Below, one piece after another: positions 7,585 to 14,478 of a stretch of 26,654 bases of DNA. The notes beneath the pieces are model-generated. The model saw only the letters and a program-made list of their open reading frames with translations. It was not told the origin of the DNA and searched no databases. Numbering within the stretch: the first letter of the stretch is position 1; each line of letters opens with the position of its first letter. Made by a program: the position numbers and the translations under genes. Location: positions 1 through 26,654 of the forward strand of contig JAJFGK010000063.1 of NCBI GenBank assembly GCA_021776195.1. Direction: 5' to 3'. The stretch comes from Kiloniellaceae bacterium (lineage in GTDB: Bacteria; Pseudomonadota; Alphaproteobacteria; Kiloniellales; Kiloniellaceae).

Positions 7585-8721
7585 ATGGATTTCACCTTCA
7601 GCGACGAGCAGACGATGTTCCAGGAAAGCGTGCGCCGCTTTCTGGCCGACGAGTATGGCTTCGACAAGCGCCGGGCCATTCTGGCCGAGGATCACGGTTT
7701 CCGCCCGGCCCACTGGCAGTCTTTCGCCGAGCTTGGCTGGCTCGCCGCGCCCTTCCCCGAGGCGCTCGGCGGACTCGGCGGTTCGCCGGTCGAGACCATG
7801 CTTTTGATGGAGCTGTTCGGCCGCAACCTGGTGGTCGGGCCCTACCTGGCGACCGTGGTACTGGGCGGGCAGACGGTCCTGCTGACCGGCGACAGCGCCC
7901 AGCAGGAGGCGGTCCTGCCGGCGGTGGCCGGCGGCGAGATGAAGCTGGCCCTGGCCTTTGCCGAGCCGCGCTCGCGCTACGACTTGGCCGACGTGTCGAC
8001 CCGGGCGACCGCCGATGGCGCGGGCTACGTCCTGGAGGGGCAGAAGGCCGTGGTCTTCTACGCGGCGACCGCCGACAAGATCATCGTCACCGCCCGCAGC
8101 GCCGGCGACCGTCGCGACCCCGGGGGCATCACCTTTTTCCTGGTCGACGCCGATGCGCCGGGCCTCGGCGCCAGACACTACCGCACTCAAGACGGCGGCA
8201 GCGCCTCGGAGCTGACCCTGGATCGGGTGCGCGTCGGCCCGGAGGCGGTGTTGGGCGCGCCGGGCGCGGCGCTGCCGGTCCTGGAAACGGTGCTCGACCA
8301 TGGCATCGGAGCGGTCTGCGCCGAGGCCGGCGGCGCGATCTGGGCGGTCTACGAACAGACCCTCGACTACCTGAAACAGCGCAAGCAGTTCGGCCAGACG
8401 ATCGGCTCGTTCCAGGCGATCCAGCACCGCATGGTCGATGTCTATATGAAGTGCCAGCTCGCCCAGTCGATGGTCTACGAGGTGACCGACGCGCTGAGCG
8501 GTGACGATCCCGGTCGCCGGCGCCGGGCCGCCGCGGCGGCCAAGTACGAGGTCGGCCGTGCCGCCGATCACGTGGGCAAGGAGGGTATTCAACTGCACGG
8601 CGGCATGGGCATGATGGACGAGATGCCGCTCGGCCACCACTTCAAGCGCATCACCATGATCAACGCCAGCTTCGGCGACCCCAGCCACCACCTGCGCCGC
8701 TACGCCGGAGGTCTGGACTGA
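7585..8721 (+). CDS. Acyl-CoA dehydrogenase, candidate partner subunit
   Basis: A 378-residue acyl-CoA dehydrogenase starting at ATG 7585, only 5 bp after the previous gene. It has the N-terminal FTFSDEQTMFQESVRRFLAD block, the RKQFGQTIGSFQAIQHRM motif that helps bind FAD, and the late QLHGGMGMMDE block. Neither possible catalytic base is conserved: the ER-containing position reads LDHGIG, and the C-terminal YEG position reads FGD. This fits a non-catalytic, FAD-site-completing subunit of an alpha2beta2 enzyme, as described for steroid side-chain FadE pairs. A standalone enzyme with an unusual base is the alternative. It lies in the same transcription unit as the ligase and hydratase genes downstream. 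Confidence 0.9.
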   Translation: MDFTFSDEQTMFQESVRRFLADEYGFDKRRAILAEDHGFRPAHWQSFAELGWLAAPFPEALGGLGGSPVETMLLMELFGRNLVVGPYLATVVLGGQTVLLTGDSAQQEAVLPAVAGGEMKLALAFAEPRSRYDLADVSTRATADGAGYVLEGQKAVVFYAATADKIIVTARSAGDRRDPGGITFFLVDADAPGLGARHYRTQDGGSASELTLDRVRVGPEAVLGAPGAALPVLETVLDHGIGAVCAEAGGAIWAVYEQTLDYLKQRKQFGQTIGSFQAIQHRMVDVYMKCQLAQSMVYEVTDALSGDDPGRRRRAAAAAKYEVGRAADHVGKEGIQLHGGMGMMDEMPLGHHFKRITMINASFGDPSHHLRRYAGGLD

Positions 8722-8745
8722 TGTGCCGAGTAGGCGCCGCCAATT

Positions 8746-8860
8746 CGTCGTCCCGGACGCCTTCCGGCCCGACGGGCCGGGAGTCGAGCCGGGGTCTCGC
8801 GCCGAGCCTCCTCTTGACCGAGATGCCGGATAAAGGCGGTGCCTTTTCCGGTATGACGGA
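8746..8860. repeat. Palindromic intergenic repeat (REP-like, degraded)
   Basis: The element opens with cgtcgtcccgg (8746-8756) and closes with ccggtatgacg (8848-8858), imperfect inverted termini. Inside are a perfect 7-bp hairpin (ccggccc-gac-gggccgg, 8764-8780) and a second hairpin (ccggataaaggc / gccttttccgg, 8826-8851, one bulge). The pattern matches the widespread alphaproteobacterial intergenic repeats that begin and end with a cgtcatnccgg-type sequence. It fills most of the 145-bp gap inside the acyl-CoA operon and ends just before the GTG start of the ligase. Confidence 0.55.
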
Positions 8861-8866
8861 CTGATC

Positions 8867-11005
8867 GTGCAAGGCGGCTCTTCGGCGGCCCGGGGCACCC
8901 GGGACCATCCCCTGGAGCCGCTGCTCAACCCGCGGTCCGTGGCGGTGATCGCCGCCAGCGGCCGGGCCCACCGGCCGGGCAACCTCATCGTCGAATCCCT
9001 GCGTGAGAGCGGTTTCTCCGGTCCGGTTTACGCGGTCAATCCGGCCTACCGGGAAATTCTCGGCTATCCCTGTTACGGGACAGTCGGCGATCTGCCCGAG
9101 ACCGTCGACCTGGCCATTCTCGCCGGGGCCACCGACAGGATCGAGGGCCATCTGCGAGAGGCCATCGCCGCCGGCGCCCGGGCGGCCTTTATCCTGGCCA
9201 CGGCGACGTCGGAAGTGGACGGCGACCCGCCGTTGCTGGCGCGGGTCCGCGATCTGGCCCGCGAGGCGGGGATTCCCATTCTCGGGCCCTATTCCATCGG
9301 TTTCGTGAACTATGCCGCTGGCGTCGGTGCCACCTGGATGAAGGCCAGCGCCATGACACCGGGGGCCATCGCGGCCATCGTGCAGTCTGGCGCGACCTAT
9401 GGCTTTTTGAATGCGCTCGACCCGCGGCTCGCCTTTTCCCTGACCGTGCAGCCGGGCCAGGAGGCGACCCATACCATCGCCGACTACATGGACTATGCCC
9501 TGGACATGCCCGAGACCCGGGTTCTGGCGATCTATCTGGAGACCCTGCGCGACCCTGAGGGGTTTCGTTCCGTCTTGGAGAAGGCCAAGGCGCGCGGCCT
9601 GCCGGTGGTGGCGATCAAGCCGGGCCGCAGCGCGGCCGGCCGGGCCGGCGTCGCCAGTCATGCCGGCCGCCTGGCCGGCAGCGAGGCCGGCTGCGAGGCG
9701 GTCTTCGAGCGCTACGGCGTGATGCGCTGCGAGACCATGGACGAGTGGTTCGCCACGGCGCAGATGCTGGCCCACGAGCCACGGCCCGGACCGGGTGGGG
9801 TCGCCGCGATCCTCGATTCGGGCGGTCAACGCTCGCTCCTGATGGACTATGCCAGCGAGCTCGGCCTGCCCTGGTCGCGGATCAACCGCGACACCACCGC
9901 GGGTCTCCGGGGCCGGCTGGCCTACGGCCTGCCGGTGGAAAACCCGGTCGATGCCTGGGGTGGGGACCCGGACTATCCGGAGGTTTACCGCGATTGCTTC
10001 AAGGCGATCATCGAGGACCCCGACAGCGCCATGGGGGTCTTTTTCACGGAGTTCGGCTCCAAGCCCAGCGACCAGTACCTGCAGATGGCCGGCGATCTTT
10101 GCCGGCAGCTGCAGGTCGAGACCGGAAAGCCGGTGATCGGCGTCAGCCACACCGCGCGCCAGTTCCATCCCGAGGTCCTGCTGTCGATGCATGACCAGGG
10201 CGTGCCGGTCCTCGATGGCGGCAAGACGGCGCTGCAGGCCATCCGCCACGCCTTCGCCTATCGCGATTTCGGCCTGCGCGAACCTGACGAGAGTTTGACG
10301 ACCGCCGATCCGGCGCCGGTCGCGCGTTGGCGCGGCCGTCTCGCCCAGGGTGCCTTGCGCGACGAGGAGGCCCTGGCCCTGCTTGCAGACTTCGGCGTCC
10401 CGGCCGTGGCAATGCGGCCGGCGGCGGATCTGGCGCAAACGCTGGCGGCCGGGCGCGCCCTCGGTTGGCCGGTCGTGCTCAAGACCGCGGAGGGTGTCGC
10501 CCACAAGACCGAGGCGAGGGGTGTCGTCCTGAACCTGCAGGACGAGACAGCCCTCGCCACCGCCTACCAGAATCTGGCGGCCCGGCTCGGACCCCGGGTC
10601 CTGGTCATGCGCCAGGCTCCGGCGGGGGTCGAACTGGCCCTGGGGCTGGTTCAGGATCCGCAGTTCGGGCCGCTGGTCATGGTCGGGGCCGGCGGCACCC
10701 TGGTCGAGCTGCTGGAGGATCGGTGTTTCGCCCTGCCGCCCTTCGGGAAAGACGAAGCGTACCGCCTGCTGGAGAGCCTGAAGGTTGCCCGTCTATTGGC
10801 CGGCTATCGCGGCGCGCCCGCGGTCGATAGGGTGGCCCTGGCCACGGCGATCAGCGGCTTTTCGCAGCTCGCCGCCAGTCTTGGCGACGCCATCGCCGAA
10901 CTGGACGTCAATCCCCTGATCGCCGGCCCCGCCGGCTGCCTGGCGGTCGATGCCCTGGTGGTGGCACAAGTCCTCCAAGAAACCCACACAAAGGAAGAGC
11001 CATGA
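8867..11005 (+). CDS. Fused NDP-forming acyl-CoA ligase (ATP-grasp)
   Basis: A 712-residue single-chain acyl-CoA synthetase of the NDP-forming type, which makes an acyl-CoA from a carboxylic acid, CoA and ATP through acyl-phosphate and phosphohistidine steps. The domains in order are an N-terminal CoA-binding Rossmann domain (about 15-130), succinyl-CoA-ligase-like domains (about 150-440) and a C-terminal ATP-grasp domain (about 490-705, with VVLKTAEGVAHKTEARGVVL). His265 in SHAGRLAGSEAG is the expected phosphorylated histidine. The start used is GTG 8867. It has no clear Shine-Dalgarno and sits directly after a hairpin-rich repeat. The 3' end overlaps the next gene as ATGA. It probably activates the acid consumed by the two dehydrogenases and the hydratase. 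The substrate is not determined. Confidence 0.9.
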   Translation: MQGGSSAARGTRDHPLEPLLNPRSVAVIAASGRAHRPGNLIVESLRESGFSGPVYAVNPAYREILGYPCYGTVGDLPETVDLAILAGATDRIEGHLREAIAAGARAAFILATATSEVDGDPPLLARVRDLAREAGIPILGPYSIGFVNYAAGVGATWMKASAMTPGAIAAIVQSGATYGFLNALDPRLAFSLTVQPGQEATHTIADYMDYALDMPETRVLAIYLETLRDPEGFRSVLEKAKARGLPVVAIKPGRSAAGRAGVASHAGRLAGSEAGCEAVFERYGVMRCETMDEWFATAQMLAHEPRPGPGGVAAILDSGGQRSLLMDYASELGLPWSRINRDTTAGLRGRLAYGLPVENPVDAWGGDPDYPEVYRDCFKAIIEDPDSAMGVFFTEFGSKPSDQYLQMAGDLCRQLQVETGKPVIGVSHTARQFHPEVLLSMHDQGVPVLDGGKTALQAIRHAFAYRDFGLREPDESLTTADPAPVARWRGRLAQGALRDEEALALLADFGVPAVAMRPAADLAQTLAAGRALGWPVVLKTAEGVAHKTEARGVVLNLQDETALATAYQNLAARLGPRVLVMRQAPAGVELALGLVQDPQFGPLVMVGAGGTLVELLEDRCFALPPFGKDEAYRLLESLKVARLLAGYRGAPAVDRVALATAISGFSQLAASLGDAIAELDVNPLIAGPAGCLAVDALVVAQVLQETHTKEEP

Positions 11006-11808
11006 GCGACGATATTGTTTTGACCCAGCGGATCGGCAAGGTCCTGGAGATCGTTTTGAACCGGCCCCCGGCCAACGCGATCAATCAGGCGCTGAGCCTG
11101 GCGGTCTATGAGGCGCTGCGCGAGCTACAGGACGATCCCGATCTGACCGTCGGCCTGATCCGTGGCCAGGGCGAGCGCATCTTCTCCGGCGGATGGGATC
11201 TGAAAGCGGTCGCCGAGGCGGGCGAGGTCGATTACGAGGGCGAGGATCACGGGCCGGGCGGCTTTGCCGGCATCACGGAGTTCTGGGACCTGAAGAAGCC
11301 GGTCATCGCCGCGGTCAACGGCGCCGCCGTCGGCGGCGGTTTCGAGGTCGTGATCGCTTGCGACGTGGTCTTCATGGCCGAAAACGCCTTCTTTGCCCTG
11401 CCGGAGATGCAGCGCGGCATCCTCGCCGACGGCGGGGCGGTTCAGAAGCTGCCGCGGCTCATACCCTACAACGTGGCGCGGGAGATGCTGCTGACCGGCC
11501 GCCGCATGGAACCCGAGGAAGCCTTGAGGTGGGGGCTGGTGCATGAGGTCCTGCCGCTCGACCGACTGCGCGACCGCGCCCTGGCCTTTGCCACGGAGAT
11601 TTCCATGGGTGCGCCGCTTGCCCTGCAGGCCTTGAAGGAGGTTCTGCAGGCGACCCAAACCCTGCCGGTTCCGGAGATCATGAACTTGACCCGGTCGAAG
11701 ATCTACGGCGACCTGCCACACTACCGGCGAATGCTAAAGTCGGAAGACGCCCTCGAGGGTATCACCGCCTTCGCCGAAAAGCGCGAGCCGAACTTCAAGG
11801 GGAAGTGA
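11002..11808 (+). CDS. CaiD-like enoyl-CoA hydratase / carnitinyl-CoA dehydratase family
   Basis: A 268-residue crotonase-fold enzyme that adds or removes water at a CoA-thioester double bond. Similarity to E. coli CaiD as recalled is high along the whole length, including SGGWDLKA, GPGGFAGITE, AAVNGAAVGGGFE, LTGRRMEPEEALRWG and the C-terminal SEDALEGITAFAEKREP. The two catalytic glutamates are present as Glu115 (GGGFE) and Glu135 (LPEMQRG), matching E111 and E131 of CaiD at a constant offset. ATG 11002 overlaps the ligase stop and follows aaaggaag. No CaiB-type CoA transferase is next to it, so carnitine itself need not be the substrate. Another enoyl-CoA (crotonobetainyl-like or branched) is equally possible. 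Confidence 0.88.
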   Translation: MSDDIVLTQRIGKVLEIVLNRPPANAINQALSLAVYEALRELQDDPDLTVGLIRGQGERIFSGGWDLKAVAEAGEVDYEGEDHGPGGFAGITEFWDLKKPVIAAVNGAAVGGGFEVVIACDVVFMAENAFFALPEMQRGILADGGAVQKLPRLIPYNVAREMLLTGRRMEPEEALRWGLVHEVLPLDRLRDRALAFATEISMGAPLALQALKEVLQATQTLPVPEIMNLTRSKIYGDLPHYRRMLKSEDALEGITAFAEKREPNFKGK

Positions 11809-11850
11809 GGGCGGCCCCGGGCGGAACATAGCGTCACCTGGTGGAGCATA

Positions 11851-12756
11851 TTAGCCCTTGCCGCCGCCAGGCTCCTTCATGAAATCGATGAAGACGCGCA
11901 GCACCTCGATCCGCGCGTTGGCCCTGGGGTAATAGAGGAAGTAGCCCGGGCTTTCGATGGCATAGCTGTCCAGCACGGATTTCAGTCGTCGGCTGCGCAG
12001 TTCCTCCGCCACGGCCGGACGGAACAGCCAACCGATGCCCAGCCCATCGCAGGCCGCGCCGATCAGGGCCTGGGTGCTGTCGACGATCAGGTTGCCTTTC
12101 ACATCGATTGTGGCGATGCCCTGCGGGCCCTGGACCTGCCAGTCGGCCAAGCGGCCCGATGCGATGTAGCGATAGCGGATGCAATTGTGCCGCAGCAGGC
12201 AGTCCGGTCGTTTAGGGCGGCCGTTCCGCTCGAGGTAGGAGGGCGCGGCGAAGAAGACCTGTCGCATCGGCGGGCCGAGGCGCACGGCGATCATGTCTTC
12301 GGCGATGTGGTCGCCCAGCCTGACGCCGGCATGGATACCGTCGGCGGCGATATCGACGAAGGCCTCGCTGAGCGACAGCTCGACTTCGATGTCGGGAAAC
12401 CGTTCCTGGAATGCGGCCAGCTTTTTGGCGATCGCCAGGCGGTAGGCCACGTAAGGCAGGGTGAGCCTGACGCTGCCCTTGCGGGCGCCGCCCGCCGTGC
12501 GGGCTTCTTCCAGCGCCTCGCCCAGCTCGGAAACGGCCGGCCGGGCCCGGGCCAGAAGCGCCCGGCCGGCATCGGTCATCTGGATGGATCGCGTGGTCCG
12601 GATGAAGAGCGCCGTGCCCAGGCGGTCTTCCAGGGACTTCAGCTGATAGCTGACCGCGGGCGAACCGACGCCGAGAGCGTCGGCCGCCGCGCGCAGCGAG
12701 CCCTGCTCGGCGATGGCCAGAAAGACTTCGAGGGCCTTGATCGGCAGTTGATCCAT
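11851..12756 (-). CDS. LysR-family transcriptional regulator
   Basis: A 301-residue LysR-type regulator. The N-terminal winged helix-turn-helix (residues 5-65: ALEVFLAIAEQGSLRAAADA and SPAVSYQLKSLEDRLGTALF) is textbook. A periplasmic-binding-protein-like effector domain follows (about 90-295). The subgroup resembles the large group with a SLSEAFVDIAADGIHAGVRLGD-type pattern. The ATG at 12756 has no Shine-Dalgarno upstream, so the mRNA may be leaderless. A 7-bp inverted repeat begins 2 bp before the start codon. It is divergent from the GFA-family gene and convergent with the CaiD-like gene, so either unit could be its target. Divergence favours the GFA/DMT pair. Confidence 0.93.
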   Translation of the reverse strand: MDQLPIKALEVFLAIAEQGSLRAAADALGVGSPAVSYQLKSLEDRLGTALFIRTTRSIQMTDAGRALLARARPAVSELGEALEEARTAGGARKGSVRLTLPYVAYRLAIAKKLAAFQERFPDIEVELSLSEAFVDIAADGIHAGVRLGDHIAEDMIAVRLGPPMRQVFFAAPSYLERNGRPKRPDCLLRHNCIRYRYIASGRLADWQVQGPQGIATIDVKGNLIVDSTQALIGAACDGLGIGWLFRPAVAEELRSRRLKSVLDSYAIESPGYFLYYPRANARIEVLRVFIDFMKEPGGGKG

Positions 12757-12757
12757 T

Positions 12758-12787
12758 ATTCAATTTGTTTGATTAATGACATTGAAT
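12758..12787. promoter_or_regulatory. Candidate LysR operator
   Basis: ATTCAAT (12758-12764) and ATTGAAT (12781-12787) form a perfect 7-bp inverted repeat with a 16-bp AT-rich spacer in the 122-bp divergent region. LysR proteins commonly bind interrupted palindromes in such regions and repress their own gene. The left arm lies immediately upstream of the regulator's start codon, where binding would block transcription. Confidence 0.45.
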
Positions 12788-12878
12788 TACGCCTCCTACC
12801 ACGATCACTGCCTCTGGTCTATGAAGATCGGCCAAGGCCAGTCGCGGGCTGGGCTGAAAGACTTAAAGGGAGGGACAG

Positions 12879-13328
12879 GTGACGAGAACACACCAGGGCG
12901 GCTGCCAGTGCGGCGCGATCCGCTACAGTATCGCCGCCGACCCGATCATGACCTATGCCTGTCACTGCACCATCTGCCAGACCCAATCGGGCAGCGCCTT
13001 CGGGATGGCCGCGGTATTCGATAGCGCCGCTCTGACGACGACCGGAATTGAACCGGCGCACTTCGTCAGACCGGGGCAGGGGCGCAACTTCCGCTGCTAC
13101 TTCTGCCCGGACTGCGGCACCCGCCTTTATCATCAGTGGTTCACCGAGGAGGGCGACTATCCCTTCTTGAGCGTGAAGCCCGGCACCTTGGCGGATAGAT
13201 CCTGGCTGCGTCCTGGCTGCCATGCCTGGACCCAGCACGCCCAGCCCTGGGTGCGCTTTTCCCCCGAAGATGTGGTCTTCGCGCAACAGCCGGACTTCGA
13301 CCAGATGCCCCGGTACAAGGCGACGTGA
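12879..13328 (+). CDS. GFA-family (CENP-V fold) zinc protein
   Basis: A 149-residue glutathione-dependent formaldehyde-activating (GFA/CENP-V) family protein. All seven zinc-binding cysteines of the family are visible: C9 and C11 (GGCQCGAIRY), C28, C30 and C33 (CHCTICQ), C76 and C79 (CPDCG). Many family members do not act on formaldehyde, so the family name should not be taken as the reaction. The GTG start at 12879 follows aaagggaggga, a good ribosome site. The gene overlaps the next one by 4 bp (GTGA), indicating coupled translation with a membrane transporter. It is divergent from the LysR regulator. Confidence 0.9.
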   Translation: MTRTHQGGCQCGAIRYSIAADPIMTYACHCTICQTQSGSAFGMAAVFDSAALTTTGIEPAHFVRPGQGRNFRCYFCPDCGTRLYHQWFTEEGDYPFLSVKPGTLADRSWLRPGCHAWTQHAQPWVRFSPEDVVFAQQPDFDQMPRYKAT

Positions 13329-14281
13329 GCGGTCAGGCTGGCCTGCGCCATGGCCGGCCGGCGCCGCAGGGGAGGGCGGCAGGCGGTGACAACATCAAGC
13401 TTGCCGTCGGCGCCATCCTCTTTACCGTTCTTGCGCTCTCGCTGGGAGACGCCGTTGTCAAGTTGGTCAGCGCCGACTTGCCGCTCTGGCAGCTCTTCGT
13501 ACTACGTTCGCTTCTCGCCCTGCCGGTCTTGATCGCGCTGGCCAGGATCCGCTCTCAGCGCGTCGAACTGATGCCGCGCCATCTCGGCTGGACCGCCCTC
13601 AGGAGCGCGATGCTCGCCGCCATGTGGGTGGCCTACTACGCGGCCCTGCCGCACCTGGCACTCTCGGTGGCAGCCGCCGTCTACTACACCTTGCCGCTCT
13701 TTATCACGCTCTTTGCCGCGCTCTTCCTTGGCGAGGAAGTGGGTGGGCGCGGTTGGGTCGCCGTTATCATGGGCTTTGGCGGCGTGCTCTTGATCCTGCG
13801 GCCCGAGGCCGGCGCCTTCAACGGCTATGCGTTGCTGCCGCTGGCCGCCGCGGTTCTTTACGCGCTGGCCATGATTCTCACCCGCACGAAGTGCCGGGAG
13901 GAGAACCCCCTGGTTCTGTCTTTGAGCCTGAATCTGGCGCTCATCGGCCTGGGCGCCTTCGCTACCTTGATCCTCGCCCTCTGGGAGCCCTCCGGCCTGG
14001 CGGTTGAACGCGCGCCTTTCCTCGTGGGACATTGGACTGCAATGGGACCGGCGGAAATGCTCGGGCTGGCTCTGCTCGCCACCGCGGTGATCATCGGCAG
14101 CGTGGGGGCGGCCATCGCCTATCAATCGGGACCCGCGTCGATGGTCGCGACTTTCGACTTTGCCTATCTGGCTTTCGCCGCCCTCTGGGGTTTCCTGATT
14201 TTCGCCGAGGTCCCGGACGGGCCCACGCTTGCCGGCATGGCCATGATCGCCGCGGCAGGACTAATGGCGGTCCGGCGCTGA
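13325..14281 (+). CDS. DMT/EamA-family transporter
   Basis: A 318-residue integral membrane protein with about ten hydrophobic segments, arranged as two EamA repeats (roughly residues 25-160 and 170-315). Features of the drug/metabolite transporter superfamily include an ALSLGDAVVKLV first helix, LPLWQLFVLRSLLALPVL, a conserved Arg-rich loop and AALFLGEEVGGRGWVAVIMGFGG-type text. It probably exports a metabolite from the cytoplasm. The GTG start at 13325 overlaps the stop of the GFA gene. The first ~22 residues are polar, and no alternative in-frame start with a better ribosome site is evident. The substrate is unknown. Coupling to the GFA protein suggests a shared compound. Confidence 0.85.
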   Translation: MSGQAGLRHGRPAPQGRAAGGDNIKLAVGAILFTVLALSLGDAVVKLVSADLPLWQLFVLRSLLALPVLIALARIRSQRVELMPRHLGWTALRSAMLAAMWVAYYAALPHLALSVAAAVYYTLPLFITLFAALFLGEEVGGRGWVAVIMGFGGVLLILRPEAGAFNGYALLPLAAAVLYALAMILTRTKCREENPLVLSLSLNLALIGLGAFATLILALWEPSGLAVERAPFLVGHWTAMGPAEMLGLALLATAVIIGSVGAAIAYQSGPASMVATFDFAYLAFAALWGFLIFAEVPDGPTLAGMAMIAAAGLMAVRR

Positions 14282-14478
14282 ACCGGCTATCCAGACCGTC
14301 CTCTCAATATAGTCATAACGATTAACTTACTTTTGATTGAATTTAAACGAAAAGACTAATTGTTGTCTTGCAGATGGTTCGGAGATCGGGAACGCTTGGC
14401 GTTCTAGAGGCAACTCTTCGCGCAATGCGAAGGGCGTTTATCGAAGCTCGACAACTCTTTCCAGGGAGTTTCTCCGAC

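Noticed and set aside
6353..10504. Long minus-strand open frames opposite the acyl-CoA operon
   Set aside because: They are antisense shadows with Arg/Gly/His-rich text and no domains, while the plus-strand frames carry acyl-CoA dehydrogenase and ligase motifs.
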